The notes beneath the pieces are model-generated. The model saw only the letters and a program-made list of their open reading frames with translations, was not told the origin of the DNA and ran no database searches. Both the position numbers and the translations under genes were made by a program. Source: Methylobacter marinus A45 (GTDB lineage Bacteria; Pseudomonadota; Gammaproteobacteria; Methylococcales; Methylomonadaceae). From it: a stretch of DNA of 64,000 nt. Below are positions 1 through 9,146 of the stretch, in pieces (the first letter of the stretch is position 1; each line of letters opens with the position of its first letter). The stretch lies in assembly GCF_000383855.1 (NCBI RefSeq), contig NZ_KB912877.1, positions 2,592,732-2,656,731 on the forward strand, read 5' to 3'.

Positions 1-50
1 GCCGCTTTGAAATAAGCAATAACCGAAAAGTACAAGCGGGTTGGTGAAGA

Positions 51-93
51 AACCGCGCGGGATGCAGTCGTCTGCTTCCCGCGCGGTTTTTTT
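51..93 (+). terminator. Rho-independent terminator
   Basis: A perfect 11-bp GC-rich stem (51-61 with 78-88) is followed by a run of seven T at 87-93. It reads on the plus strand, so it probably ends a gene lying left of the window. Frame 1 of the first 15 bases ends in a TAA stop at 13-15, which may be the last codons of that gene. Confidence 0.8.
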
Positions 94-215
94 ATGCTTT
101 AAAAATGATGCGGATGAGGCGTCAGGGTTGCCGAAGCCGGTTATTGATCCTGTTGCAGAATGCAGGACAGGGTTTCCGGTTGGCCGGCGCTTGCCGGGCG
201 CAACCGGAGAAGGGG

Positions 216-2471
216 CTAATAGGTCAACGTCAGGCCGACATTGAACGAGCGGCCCATGCCGGGCACCGCGGTTCCGGCCACGCTGGTTTCGCCAATGTAA
301 GTACCGCCTAACGGCAGGGCGTAATTTTTATCCAGCAGGTTTTCTATGCCAGCGTCGATGCGCATATGCTTCCAGCTGTAACTGCTACGCAGATTCAGCA
401 GTGCATATCCAGCTGTTTGCGGCTCCAGGCGCACGTCCTGTACATGGTTTTTGGCATCTACGATCTGGGTTTCAATCGTGCTGGTCCAGCCGCCCAATTG
501 ATGCTCCAGTGATACCAGGGCATTAAACGGCATTTGCTGATACAGATTGCCGCCTGTGTCGTTGTTTTGTCCTCTGACATAGCTCATGATCGCTTTACCG
601 GTCAGGCTGCCGTATTGGCTGGATTGCAGCAACAGTTTCTTGCCGAACACATCGACGCCGAACAGATGCGCATCAAAGTTGTTCAGTTGCAGCAGGTTGA
701 AGCCGCCGCTCGCAGGGCTGGCGCAGGTTACACCGTTGGCCGGCTGGCACAGCTCGGCATCGATATAATTGTCGACGGTGGTATAAAAAGGCGTAACCTT
801 GACTTGCCAGTCTTCCATGTTGGCGTCGTGCCAGTCGGCGGTCGCGCTGACAGTATGGGCGACTTCGGGCTGCAGATTGACATTGCCTACATAGCCGTTG
901 CCGTCGCCGACCCAGTTGTTCATGAACATGCTCATGGGCATGACCATGGTCATGCCCATCATGTTCATCTTGGTGCCGCGCGACCAGGCATAGCGTTCGT
1001 AAAGGCTAGGCGAGCGGGTTTTTCTGGCAATGCCCAGCTCGTAAGTCTGCATATCGTTGAAGGTATAGCGCGCCAATGCCGTCCAGTCGATATTGACATC
1101 GGTACGTTTACGCTTGCTGCTGTTGAACGCTCCGGCCTCTTCGGTCACTTTGCCGTAGTCCATGACATTGCCGGCATCCATTTCCACACCGCCCACGCGG
1201 ATGCCGACCTGGGTCAGCCATTGCTGGTTCCAGCGGCCTTCCCATTCGGTGAATACATCAAACCGGTCGCGCTTGCCTTCAAAGATGTTCCAGAACGGCC
1301 CCGGCCCCTGCATCATTCGCATCGGGTTGGTGCCGATCGGATCCCACCAGTCATTCAGGCGGTAGCGTTGGTATTCGCTGCCGACGGTCAGCATATGCTG
1401 GTCGGTCAGGTCGATATTGGCCTTGACCAACAAGCCCTGGTTGATGCCGTGCGTATCCATGGGCATGGTCCGCCCCGTTTCGCCGCCTTTGTCCTTCAGG
1501 AAGTTCATCTTGTGCCGGGCATCCTCGTGATAAGCGCGCGTTTCCAGATTACCCCAGTCGAACTGGCTCTTGGTGGAAACATTGGCAAACCAGCTGTCAT
1601 CGCCGACCATGTCCATGCGCACATTGGGGAAGCCCTGATAAGGGATATTTTGTTGGCCTACTTTAATGATGGCCTGGTGATTGTCGTTGCGCAAAGCCAA
1701 TGACAGCGACTGGTTTTCGGAACGATAGAGCGAGGAGGCGACGACGTCATTGCCGTTGATTCGGTTGGCGGTCGTGAAATCGCCACCGGCTTTGTAATTG
1801 CGCGACTGTACCGAAGAACCCGTGTAAGTCAGTGAGGCATTCTCATTCGCGATCGAGGCGGAAATATTGCCGCCGTACGCATCGCCGTTGCTGCGGTAAA
1901 AGCCTGACATCTGGCCCCTGATCAAAGGCGCCTCGCCGTCCTCGGCAAATTCGGGGTCGGCCGAATTGACGCGAATGGTCCCGCCGATACTGTCGCCGCC
2001 CAGACTCACCGGTGTAATGCCGGCCAGGATCTGGGCGCTGAGGACGCTGGAAGGGGCGACATAGGAAAGAGCCGGATTCATGTGGTTGGCGCAGGCCGAA
2101 ATCAAATTCATGCCGTCTACCTGTACGCGCAGGCGGTCGTCCGCCATGCCATGAATAATGGGCCTGCTTGAAATGCCGCCGCCGCCGGAAAGGCTTACGC
2201 CGGGTACGTCGCTGAACATTTTGGCCGTGTCGCTGATAGCCGTCCTGGATAGCGCTATCTTGGAATGGTCGAGATAAGAGCCGAAAGGCACATCGATATT
2301 CGATGACTGCCCCTTGATGATCATCGTATCCAGAAGCATGGCATCTTCCGCGATTTGCACATGTTCTTTATTCTGGCCGGCAGTGATGTCGGCCTGGTCT
2401 GCCGGTGCTGGTTCGGCAGCAATCCCGCTTCCTAAATAACTCGCTCCCAATAAGAATACGTATTTTTTCAT
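216..2471 (-). CDS. TonB-dependent receptor, probable copper receptor (OprC/NosA-like)
   Basis: Outer-membrane TonB-dependent receptor of 751 residues. It has an N-terminal signal peptide, a plug domain with the usual VPGVSLSGGG and VQVDGMN stretches (about residues 45-180), and a beta-barrel ending in an aromatic residue (FNVGLTLTY). Residues 127-131 read CANHM, a CxxxM pattern like the copper ligand pair of Pseudomonas OprC. A loop near residues 500-520 is very rich in methionine, and a MPMDTH stretch lies further upstream. These features favour copper uptake, which would suit a methanotroph. The copper assignment is inferred, while the receptor family is certain. The ATG start at 2471 is followed directly by the signal peptide. 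The gene stands alone, with no TonB or ExbBD genes nearby. Confidence 0.85.
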   Translation of the reverse strand: MKKYVFLLGASYLGSGIAAEPAPADQADITAGQNKEHVQIAEDAMLLDTMIIKGQSSNIDVPFGSYLDHSKIALSRTAISDTAKMFSDVPGVSLSGGGGISSRPIIHGMADDRLRVQVDGMNLISACANHMNPALSYVAPSSVLSAQILAGITPVSLGGDSIGGTIRVNSADPEFAEDGEAPLIRGQMSGFYRSNGDAYGGNISASIANENASLTYTGSSVQSRNYKAGGDFTTANRINGNDVVASSLYRSENQSLSLALRNDNHQAIIKVGQQNIPYQGFPNVRMDMVGDDSWFANVSTKSQFDWGNLETRAYHEDARHKMNFLKDKGGETGRTMPMDTHGINQGLLVKANIDLTDQHMLTVGSEYQRYRLNDWWDPIGTNPMRMMQGPGPFWNIFEGKRDRFDVFTEWEGRWNQQWLTQVGIRVGGVEMDAGNVMDYGKVTEEAGAFNSSKRKRTDVNIDWTALARYTFNDMQTYELGIARKTRSPSLYERYAWSRGTKMNMMGMTMVMPMSMFMNNWVGDGNGYVGNVNLQPEVAHTVSATADWHDANMEDWQVKVTPFYTTVDNYIDAELCQPANGVTCASPASGGFNLLQLNNFDAHLFGVDVFGKKLLLQSSQYGSLTGKAIMSYVRGQNNDTGGNLYQQMPFNALVSLEHQLGGWTSTIETQIVDAKNHVQDVRLEPQTAGYALLNLRSSYSWKHMRIDAGIENLLDKNYALPLGGTYIGETSVAGTAVPGMGRSFNVGLTLTY

Positions 2472-2971
2472 TATTATTTAATTTATTAGTTAATGATCTG
2501 CTAATGTTAAGCATTTTACATGCCATGTTAATAATGAAGGGCTGGCTGCGATTGTCTGGTTGATGGCGCTATTTTTACAAAAAAGCTGTAATTATTACCT
2601 TAATGTTTTTGAGTGAAATCACGCAATTGAGTGAGTTAAATAACATAGTTTAATTATTTTTCTATTTAGGACAGCTGAATCCGTCAGGTAATCAACCGAT
2701 GAAACACAAAGGGGAGTTATTGAGTATTCAATGGAGGTTGCTATTGAACAATGGGGAGCTTTAACAGACTTGATGTCCCCGGGCTTGATTCTGAGAAAAG
2801 CAGATTTGACGATAAAGATTTGCCAACGGCAGGTGTGTTTCGATTCAACCGACATTCCGCAGCCAATTCAGCCACTACCGGAATAATATGAAACATGGAA
2901 ATCACCTAATAATTTGCGATGCGGCTCATACAAATCAAAGGGGTTGCCTGTATCGTGCGAATGCATTGTAG

Positions 2972-2993
2972 GGGCGGACCTATGTGTCCGCCC
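2972..2993. repeat. GGGCG-type hairpin repeat, copy 1
   Basis: An 8-bp perfect stem (GGGCGGAC at 2972-2979 with GTCCGCCC at 2986-2993) lies in a stretch beginning GTAGGGGCGG. This is the style of a dispersed intergenic repeat, and related hairpins lie at 3054, 7357 and 11277. Confidence 0.5.
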
Positions 2994-3053
2994 TGCTTCG
3001 GGTGCATAATAAATTATCGGAGAACCGCTGGCCAAAGGTGAACCGTTGAGCAA

Positions 3054-3075
3054 GGGCGAACACACAGGTTTGCCC
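3054..3075. repeat. GGGCG-type hairpin repeat, copy 2
   Basis: GGGCGAAC at 3054-3061 pairs with GTTTGCCC at 3068-3075 with one wobble pair. It is flanked by ACACACAG and CTATGTG sequences like those in the copy 80 bases upstream, so the two are probably diverged members of one family. Confidence 0.4.
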
Positions 3076-3335
3076 CTATGTGTCTGTTCATTTACGGTAT
3101 CAGGGCATCAATCCGTAGGCATTGCCAGATTAAAACGCCTGGGAATCAAGGAAAATGAGCAGGCCGATTAACAATCGATACTGAAATAATTCTGATTGGA
3201 TCAAATTTTGCCGCGGAATGTAGGATTCAAGTTGGCGAAGCAGGGTGGTTAATAAAACCGGAAGATGATGGAAATAGCGGACTGTGTCACCTGGTCCGCT
3301 ATTTGAAGCCGATGAATGAGGCGCGGGTGATGCTG

Positions 3336-3875
3336 TTAAAAAAGTTCCAATGCCAGCATCAGCGCATCCTCGCGGCCGTTTTCAGCCGGATAGTAATCCT
3401 TTCTGATGCCTATTTCGTTGAATCCCAAATTTTCGTAAAGCGCGATGGCGACGGTATTGGACGGCCGCACTTCCAGAAAAACCGTTTCGGCCCGGCCTCT
3501 TGCCGTTTCAATCAGATTCTCCAGCAGTTTCCGGCCGATGCCTTGGCCTTGCTCGGCAGGGTCCACGCAAATATTCAATACATGCGCCTCGCCAACCGCG
3601 ATCGAGGCAATGCAATAACCGAGCACGTTGTCCTGTTCTTCGCAAACCCAGCATTCATAACGGGCTCTGAAGCAATCCCTGAAAATATCTTCGCCCCAGG
3701 GAAACTGATAACTTTTTCTTTCGACCGTTATCACCCCGGGTAAATCGGATAACGTCATTCTTCTAATGCGCATCAAATCTTTTCTGTCGACTGAATCGGG
3801 AAATATTTTGGCATAAAACTCTCTGTCCGCATCATAAACCAGCCAATTTTTTATCTTGTCTAACAACACCTGCAT
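3336..3875 (-). CDS. rimI: Ribosomal protein S18-alanine N-acetyltransferase RimI
   Basis: GNAT-fold acetyltransferase of 179 residues, expected to acetylate the N-terminal alanine of ribosomal protein S18. The acetyl-CoA loop is visible as EQGQGIGRKLLE, with the RimI-like core MTLSDLPGVI, VLNICVDP and ALYENLGFNEIGIRKDYY. The ATG at 3875 is chosen because AGAAGG lies 6 bases upstream. It begins 2 bases after the stop of the glycosylase gene, so the two are co-transcribed. This start gives about 34 residues ahead of the usual RimI beginning, and an internal ATG at 3773 would give the shorter classical form. The family call is firm. Confidence 0.88.
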   Translation of the reverse strand: MQVLLDKIKNWLVYDADREFYAKIFPDSVDRKDLMRIRRMTLSDLPGVITVERKSYQFPWGEDIFRDCFRARYECWVCEEQDNVLGYCIASIAVGEAHVLNICVDPAEQGQGIGRKLLENLIETARGRAETVFLEVRPSNTVAIALYENLGFNEIGIRKDYYPAENGREDALMLALELF

Positions 3876-3877
3876 AA

Positions 3878-4609
3878 TCAACCTTCTGTATACGTTTTCA
3901 TCGCTAATTGTAGATCCAGCCAGGCTTTGCGCTTTTCTGGCAACGATCGTAATAAATAGGCTGGATGATAAACCACAACCACCGGCGTTTCATCTAAAGT
4001 ATGCACAGTGCCTCTGAGCTTGGCTAACGGGGCCTCGGTTTTTAACAAGGCCTGCGCGGCAATACGCCCTACAGCCAGAATGATCTTGGGCTGAACCAGT
4101 GCCCGCTGCCGCTGCAGATACGCATGGCAGGCTTCAATCTCGTCGGCTTTCGGGTCGCGATTGCCGGGCGGGCGGCATTTTAAGATGTTGGCGATGAACA
4201 CGTCTTTCTCCCTGTCCAGGCCCAGGGCTCGCAGCATTTCCGTTAGCAGTTGCCCAGCCTTGCCGACAAAAGGCCGGCCTTGCTGATCTTCGCTTTGTCC
4301 CGGCGCTTCGCCGATCACCATCCAGTCGGCCCGTCTGTTGCCGGTGCCGAAAACCGTTTGCGTGCGCGTTTCGCATAAAGCGCATTTTCGGCACGTTGCC
4401 ACTTCGGCTTGTAATGAATCCCAGTCGTCGGGCTCGGCTTGCGTTCTGTCAACCGGTTGCCGTTCGGCCGGCGCCGGCGCTTCAGTGACTGCCGGCAGTG
4501 CCTCGGCAGCGGGCGGTTGCGGACTTTCGTCGTGCGCAGGCGCGGCTCTGGGAACCCATACCTCGATTCCCATCGCCTCCAGGTATTGCAAGCGCAGCGC
4601 GTTATCCAT
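3878..4609 (-). CDS. Type-4 uracil-DNA glycosylase with 4Fe-4S cluster
   Basis: Base-excision repair enzyme of 243 residues that removes uracil from DNA. The catalytic motif GEAPG is at residues 100-104, and the C-terminal HPAYLLR motif is at 215-221. Four cysteines in the arrangement of family-4 enzymes (C73, C76, C145, C161) should hold the 4Fe-4S cluster. Residues 20-65 form a low-complexity Ala/Pro/Glu linker between a short N-terminal helix and the glycosylase domain, as often seen in proteobacterial members. It is translated just before rimI. Confidence 0.92.
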   Translation of the reverse strand: MDNALRLQYLEAMGIEVWVPRAAPAHDESPQPPAAEALPAVTEAPAPAERQPVDRTQAEPDDWDSLQAEVATCRKCALCETRTQTVFGTGNRRADWMVIGEAPGQSEDQQGRPFVGKAGQLLTEMLRALGLDREKDVFIANILKCRPPGNRDPKADEIEACHAYLQRQRALVQPKIILAVGRIAAQALLKTEAPLAKLRGTVHTLDETPVVVVYHPAYLLRSLPEKRKAWLDLQLAMKTYTEG

Positions 4610-4626
4610 GGCGGTTTGTTAAAAGG

Positions 4627-6171
4627 CTAGACATCGCCTTTTTGCGGATGCCGGCGCTGATCCGGCGTTTGCAGCTTGTTGATGGCATTGACATAGGCTT
4701 TAGCCGAGGCGATCACGATGTCGGTATCGGCGCCCAGGCCATTGACGATGCGGCCCGCTTTTTCGAGACGCACCGTCACCTCGCCCTGAGCATCGGTGCC
4801 GTTGGTAATATTGTTGACCGAGTAAAGTTCCAGCGAGGCGTCGGACCGCACCAGTTTCTCGATGGCTTTAAGGCTGGCGTCGACAGCGCCGCCGCCGGTG
4901 GCGGTACCCGTGACTTCCTGATTGTCGATGCGCAAGGTGACCGTGGCATTGGGGATTTCGCCGGTTTCGGAGCAGACCTTCAGGGCAATCAATTTGACGA
5001 GTTCATCCTCGGACTCGAAACCGACTTCCGATATCAGCGCCTGCAGGTCTTCATCGAAGATATCGTGCTTTTTATCGGCCAATTGCTTGAAGCGGAAAAA
5101 GGCTTCATTCAATTCTTCCTCGGAGGCAAATTCAAAGCCCAGCTCGGTCATGCGGCTCTTGAAGGCATTGCGGCCGGAGTGCTTGCCCATGACCATGCGG
5201 TTGGCTGTCCAGCCGACGTCTTCAGCACGCATGATCTCGTAAGTCTCGCGGCTTTTCAGCACCCCGTCCTGGTGAATGCCGGACTCGTGCGCAAAGGCAT
5301 TGGCGCCGACGATGGCCTTGTTAGGCTGCACGGGGAAGCCGGTAATCGACGAGACCAGTTTCGAGCAGGTGACGATCTCGCGTGTGTCGATGCCGGTCTG
5401 GCAGGCGAAGACATCCTGGCGGGTGCGGACCGCCATGACGACTTCCTCCAGCGAGGCATTGCCCGCACGCTCGCCCAGGCCGTTGATCGTGCACTCGATC
5501 TGGCGCGCGCCGTTCATGACTGCCGACAGGGAATTGGCGACGGCCAGACCCAGGTCGTTATGGCAATGCACGGAGAAAATGGCCTTGTCCGAATTCGGTA
5601 TGCGCCGGATCAGATTGGCGATGGTCTCTCCGAACTGTTGCGGAATGCTGTAGCCGACCGTGTCGGGGATATTCAGCGTCGTGGCGCCGGCATCGATAAC
5701 CGCCTCGAAAATACGGCATAGAAAGTCCTCTTCCGAACGGCCCGCATCTTCGGCCGAAAACTCGACGTCATCGGTGTACTGCCGCGCGCGTTTCACGGCT
5801 CTGACGGCGTATTCGATCACCTGCTCGGGCTGCATCTGCAGTTTCATCTGCATGTGGATAGGCGAGGTGGCGATAAATGTATGAATGCGTGACCGGTTGG
5901 CATCTTTGAGCGCCTCGCCGGCGCGGTCGATGTCCTTGTCCAGCGCCCTGGCCAGGCCGCATACGGTACTGTCTTTTACGGCCTTGGCCACGGCCTGAAC
6001 GGCCTCGAAATCGCCGAGACTGGCAATGGGAAAGCCGGCCTCGATCACATCCACTCTCAAACGTTCCAGCGCCTTGCCGATCCTGACTTTTTCATCGCGC
6101 GTCATTGATGCGCCGGGGCTCTGCTCGCCATCGCGCAAGGTAGTATCGAATATGATTAATTTGTCTTTCAT
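4627..6171 (-). CDS. leuA: 2-isopropylmalate synthase LeuA
   Basis: First committed enzyme of leucine synthesis, condensing acetyl-CoA with 2-oxoisovalerate. The protein has 514 residues, the usual bacterial length. It has the N-terminal DTTLRDGEQ catalytic motif, the metal-binding HCHNDLGLA motif near residue 200, the [10 protein letters not shown] stretch, and the C-terminal regulatory LeuA domain from about residue 390 (leucine feedback site). The ATG at 6171 is preferred over an in-frame ATG five codons upstream because GGAG lies 5 bases before it and homologues begin [15 protein letters not shown]. Upstream, after pssA, lies a candidate promoter and Leu-rich leader peptide. Confidence 0.96.
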   Translation of the reverse strand: MKDKLIIFDTTLRDGEQSPGASMTRDEKVRIGKALERLRVDVIEAGFPIASLGDFEAVQAVAKAVKDSTVCGLARALDKDIDRAGEALKDANRSRIHTFIATSPIHMQMKLQMQPEQVIEYAVRAVKRARQYTDDVEFSAEDAGRSEEDFLCRIFEAVIDAGATTLNIPDTVGYSIPQQFGETIANLIRRIPNSDKAIFSVHCHNDLGLAVANSLSAVMNGARQIECTINGLGERAGNASLEEVVMAVRTRQDVFACQTGIDTREIVTCSKLVSSITGFPVQPNKAIVGANAFAHESGIHQDGVLKSRETYEIMRAEDVGWTANRMVMGKHSGRNAFKSRMTELGFEFASEEELNEAFFRFKQLADKKHDIFDEDLQALISEVGFESEDELVKLIALKVCSETGEIPNATVTLRIDNQEVTGTATGGGAVDASLKAIEKLVRSDASLELYSVNNITNGTDAQGEVTVRLEKAGRIVNGLGADTDIVIASAKAYVNAINKLQTPDQRRHPQKGDV

Positions 6172-6234
6172 AGGGGCTCCATACATGGAGAGCTATCAAC
6201 TCGTCCGTCGATAGTGATTAAGTAAAGGGGTTTA

Positions 6235-6406
6235 AACAAAATAAGAGAGAAGAATGCGCCCGTCAGGGCAGGAATCGTAAAGATAGACACAGCAAAGCGC
6301 GCAGCCCTGGCCCGGAAGATCGGGCGACAGTCAAAAGGGCTTTAAAAGGCGTGGCGGACTGAATGGACATAATCTTGACTATACGCGATTGGCTGTGGGC
6401 TCTCAA
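6235..6406 (-). promoter_or_regulatory. Candidate leuA promoter and attenuator
   Basis: Directly after the end of pssA the minus strand carries TTGAGA (6406-6401), 17 bases, then TATAGT (6383-6378), a near-consensus sigma-70 promoter. It is followed by a 35-codon reading frame rich in leucine. The frame's stop codon lies inside a small hairpin (GCCC-TGAC-GGGC, 6269-6258), which is followed by a T-rich stretch down to about 6235. A CAGGGC upstream can pair instead with GCCCTG of that hairpin. This matches the logic of leucine attenuators in proteobacteria, but the hairpin is short, so the call is tentative. Confidence 0.45.
6263..6370 (-). CDS. Candidate Leu-rich leader peptide (LeuL-like)
   Basis: A 35-residue frame from ATG at 6370 to TGA at 6263-6265. 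Six of its last thirteen sense codons are leucine (CTG, TTG, CTG, CTA, TTA, CTG), including the rarer CTA and TTA, giving a tail GLRALLCLSLRFLP. No Shine-Dalgarno is visible, and the predicted transcription start falls almost on the ATG, so translation would be leaderless. Its place between a promoter and leuA suggests a leader peptide that senses leucine supply. It could also be chance. Confidence 0.38.
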   Translation of the reverse strand: MSIQSATPFKALLTVARSSGPGLRALLCLSLRFLP

Positions 6407-6416
6407 GCAGATTTTT

Positions 6417-7160
6417 TCAGGATTTGCGCCCCTGCAGTCGGCGTCTGCGCATAACCAGCGTAATGACGGGGCCTGAAATCGCATAAGCCAAAAACAATGC
6501 AAACAACATGATTTGCGGCTGCGCCATGATAAACGCAATGCCCAGCATGACGGCAATAGCCATGACAAAAGGCACTTTGCCTTTCAAATCGATTTCCTTG
6601 AAACTGGAATAGCGGAAGTTGCTGACCATCAGCAGTCCGGTGCTGATGGTCAGCACAATCGCGAGATATTTAAGCACTTCAATATCATAGCCATATTCCA
6701 GGCAAATCCAGATGAATCCGGCCAGGATGGCGGCCGCGGCGGGGCTGGGCAATCCCTGAAAATAACGCTTGTCGGCAGACTCGACCTGGGTATTGAAGCG
6801 CGCGAGCCTCAGGGCGCCGCCGGCCATATGGACGAAGGCCGCGAACAGGCCCAGCTTGCCGAGGCTGGAAAAAGCCCACAGATACATGACCAGGGCCGGC
6901 GCCATGCCGAACGAAACCATATCCGACAGACTGTCGTACTGCACGCCGAATTCGCTCTGCGTATTGGTCAGGCGCGCCACGCGGCCGTCGAGTCCGTCCA
7001 GGACCATCGCAACAAAAATCGCCACGGCGGCGGTCTCGTAACGCCCGCCCATCGCCGAGGTAATGGCGTAGAAACCGGCGAACATGGCTCCCGTGGTGAA
7101 CAGATTAGGTAACAGATAAATGCCACGGCGGCGGCGAGTAGGGCGCTTTTCAGAGGTCAT
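6417..7160 (-). CDS. pssA: CDP-diacylglycerol--serine O-phosphatidyltransferase
   Basis: Integral membrane enzyme of 247 residues that makes phosphatidylserine from CDP-diacylglycerol and serine. The CDP-alcohol phosphotransferase signature is complete: DGLDGRVAR, eight residues, G, then YDSLSD. About six to eight hydrophobic segments follow, and the C-terminus is basic (MRRRRLQGR). The start at ATG 7160 gives an Arg-rich cytoplasmic N-terminus typical of the family. A TTG three codons upstream is an alternative. The order pssA-leuA is common in gammaproteobacteria. Confidence 0.93.
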   Translation of the reverse strand: MTSEKRPTRRRRGIYLLPNLFTTGAMFAGFYAITSAMGGRYETAAVAIFVAMVLDGLDGRVARLTNTQSEFGVQYDSLSDMVSFGMAPALVMYLWAFSSLGKLGLFAAFVHMAGGALRLARFNTQVESADKRYFQGLPSPAAAAILAGFIWICLEYGYDIEVLKYLAIVLTISTGLLMVSNFRYSSFKEIDLKGKVPFVMAIAVMLGIAFIMAQPQIMLFALFLAYAISGPVITLVMRRRRLQGRKS

Positions 7161-7516
7161 AAAGTTCAATCAATCCTTGCTTGGTCTAGAAATAAAAACA
7201 GTGCCTCGAATTATACAATGAGCCCAGCGGGCGGGCATAAATTAATAAACGAGGCCGGAGAATCCGCAAAAAAAATCAGCAGCGGATAGTATCGACCGCT
7301 GATATGACAATTTTGTGTCCATTGGTTCGGACTCCGGCTGGAGAGGTCTCGAGCACCTGCCTGGGCGACTGAAGCCGCCCAGGCAGCATCAGAAATAACT
7401 GATGATCAGGATTGGTCGTCAATAATTTCCCTGCTTAAACATAGGATGCGCCGCCGACAGGAGGCGCATCGTTCGCGAGCGATGCGCTTCACTGCGCCGC
7501 TTATTACCGGGCGCTT
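7161..7516. other. Intergenic region with hairpins
   Basis: This stretch between pssA and msrA has no gene. It holds a strong 11-bp hairpin at 7357-7386 and, at about 7445-7490, alternating GATGCGC/GCGCATC segments able to form a second stem-loop. The latter may help end msrA transcription. Confidence 0.55.
7357..7386. repeat. GGGCGACTGAAG-type hairpin repeat
   Basis: A perfect 11-bp stem (CTGCCTGGGCG with CGCCCAGGCAG) closes an 8-base loop. The core GGGCGACTGAAG(C/T)CGCCC is shared with the reverse complement of the hairpin at 11277-11304, so both belong to one dispersed repeat family. No T tract follows. Confidence 0.6.
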
Positions 7517-8164
7517 TCAGTCGGTGTACTTCGGCCGGCCGCTGAGCTCGATAGGTATTATGCAGGAATAGCCTCCGGGCCTCTTGGCCAGATATTGCTG
7601 ATGATAATCCTCGGCATAATAAAATGCGCCGGCCGGCCGGATCTCTGTCGTTATTTCCCCGAGGCCCGCCTCGGTGAGCCGGTGCTGGTAATGGGCTCTT
7701 GATGCCAGGGCCTCATCAAGTTGCTCCCGCGTGCAGGTGTAAACACAGGAGCGGTATTGCGTGCCGATGTCAGGACCCTGGCGCATGCCCAGAGTGGGAT
7801 CGTGAGTTTCCCAAAACAGCCGCAGCAGTTCGCCGAAGCTCGTCAAAGCCGGGTCATAAACGACTTTGACCACTTCAGCATGGCCGGTCAGTCCCGAGCA
7901 GACTTCTTCATAAGTCGGATTGGGCGTATAACCGCCGCTGTATCCGACAGCGGTGCTGTAGATGCGCGGATATTCCCAGAATTTTCGTTCCGCGCCCCAA
8001 AAGCAGCCCAGGCCGAATATGGCCTGTTCCAGGGTGGCCGGAAACGGCGGCAGGATCGGGTTGCCGGTAACGAAATGCCGGTTGGTCACCGGCATGGGGG
8101 TATCACGGCCCGGCAATGCGCTCGCCGGGTCTGGCAGTGCGAGCTTTTTTGATGAGATAATCAT
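7517..8164 (-). CDS. msrA: Peptide-methionine (S)-S-oxide reductase MsrA
   Basis: Repairs oxidised methionine (S-sulfoxide) in proteins, using thioredoxin. The protein has 215 residues, close to the 212 of the E. coli enzyme, and matches its extended N-terminus ([15 protein letters not shown]). The catalytic GCFWG motif places the nucleophile at C54. The substrate-pocket stretches AVGYSGG and YHQQYL are present, and a C-terminal GGYSC supplies the likely resolving cysteine. It is divergent from hslO, another oxidative-stress gene, across a 75-base spacer. Confidence 0.95.
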   Translation of the reverse strand: MIISSKKLALPDPASALPGRDTPMPVTNRHFVTGNPILPPFPATLEQAIFGLGCFWGAERKFWEYPRIYSTAVGYSGGYTPNPTYEEVCSGLTGHAEVVKVVYDPALTSFGELLRLFWETHDPTLGMRQGPDIGTQYRSCVYTCTREQLDEALASRAHYQHRLTEAGLGEITTEIRPAGAFYYAEDYHQQYLAKRPGGYSCIIPIELSGRPKYTD

Positions 8165-8239
8165 AATTCATAAACCTCGATCATAGGTGGATCAGGAACT
8201 GTTTGAACACAGGTTACTCTGATCTGAAATGAGAATAAA

Positions 8240-9145
8240 GTGTATACAAGTAACGACAATCAACACTGGATAGACATGAGAGAACAAGATGTTTTACGCC
8301 GTTTTTTATTTGAAGAGCTGGGCGTTCGCGGCGAATGGGTCAAGCTGGAAACCAGCTGGCAAGCGGCAAAGAAGCATCAGCGGGGCCCGCACAATGTGAT
8401 GCGGCAGTTGGGACAAGCCTTGGCGGCCGTCACGATGCTGTCCGCTACCGTTAAATTCAAAGGATCGATGATATTGCAGGCGCAGGGCGACGGTGATCTG
8501 AAAACACTGGTTGCGCAGTGCACGCATGACCGAAAAATAAGGGGGCTGGTCAGAAGCGCCGATGCCGTGACGGCCGGTCCGCTGGAGCAGATGTTCGGGC
8601 ACGGGCGCTTGGTATTGACCATAGAGCCTGAAAACGGCGAGCCTTATCAGGGTATCGTGCCGCTACAGGGCGAGGGTCTTGCCAACGCCCTGGAAACCTA
8701 TTTTACCCAATCGGAGCAACTGCGTACCCGTTTATGGCTGTTCGCCAATGATACCCAGGCGGCAGGCCTGTTATTGCAGGAGTTGCCGGCGCAGCAAAAT
8801 TACCGGGCCGATTGGGAGCGCATCGAGCTGCTGGCAAACACCGTGACCGAGCAGGAGTTAATGGCGCTGGATTGCGAGCCGATGCTGCATCGCCTGTTCC
8901 ATGAAGAAAAAGTTCGAATGTTCGATCCCGAACCGGTAATGTTCAAATGCGTTTGTTCCCGCCAAAGGCTTGAACGAACTTTACGGGCGCTGGGACGGGC
9001 GGATCTGGAAAATATTCTGAAAGAGCGGGGCGCCATTGAGGTCGGCTGCGAATTCTGCAGCGAGCAATACCATTTTGACAAGGTTGACGTGGAAAGCCTG
9101 TTAGCCGATGAGACCGTCACGCATGAATCCGAAACACGCCATTGA
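8240..9145 (+). CDS. hslO: Redox-regulated chaperone Hsp33
   Basis: Cytoplasmic holdase activated by oxidation. The protein has 301 residues. The zinc-binding redox switch is complete: C237-x-C239 and C270-x2-C273, with 30 residues between the pairs as in E. coli Hsp33. The N-terminal chaperone core shows FLFEELGVRGE, GDGDLKTLVAQC and LQGEGLANALETYF. The GTG at 8240 is the longest start and an ATG at 8276 is a credible alternative, since E. coli Hsp33 begins close to that point. It overlaps or abuts the lipoprotein gene downstream, which suggests one transcript. Confidence 0.93.
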   Translation: MYTSNDNQHWIDMREQDVLRRFLFEELGVRGEWVKLETSWQAAKKHQRGPHNVMRQLGQALAAVTMLSATVKFKGSMILQAQGDGDLKTLVAQCTHDRKIRGLVRSADAVTAGPLEQMFGHGRLVLTIEPENGEPYQGIVPLQGEGLANALETYFTQSEQLRTRLWLFANDTQAAGLLLQELPAQQNYRADWERIELLANTVTEQELMALDCEPMLHRLFHEEKVRMFDPEPVMFKCVCSRQRLERTLRALGRADLENILKERGAIEVGCEFCSEQYHFDKVDVESLLADETVTHESETRH

Positions 9146-9146
9146 C

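Larger units (their letters stand above)
2472..3335. other. Intergenic region with repeat hairpins, no gene seen
   Basis: This 864-base stretch between the receptor and rimI has no convincing gene. The short open frames at 2619-2855 and 2868-3065 have no ribosome binding site and no recognisable protein. The only structure seen is two GGGCG-type hairpins near 2972 and 3054, listed separately. Confidence 0.6.

Noticed and set aside
534-1703. 389-codon plus-strand open frame opposite the TonB receptor
   Set aside because: It lies wholly antisense to a well-supported receptor. Its translation is low in recognisable structure and it has no ribosome binding site. It is a high-GC shadow.
2619-3065. 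Two minus-strand frames of 78 and 65 codons
   Set aside because: No binding site or family. The second crosses the GGGCG hairpin repeat.
4498-5721. 407-codon plus-strand open frame opposite leuA
   Set aside because: Antisense shadow of leuA and the glycosylase gene, with no domain and no start signal.
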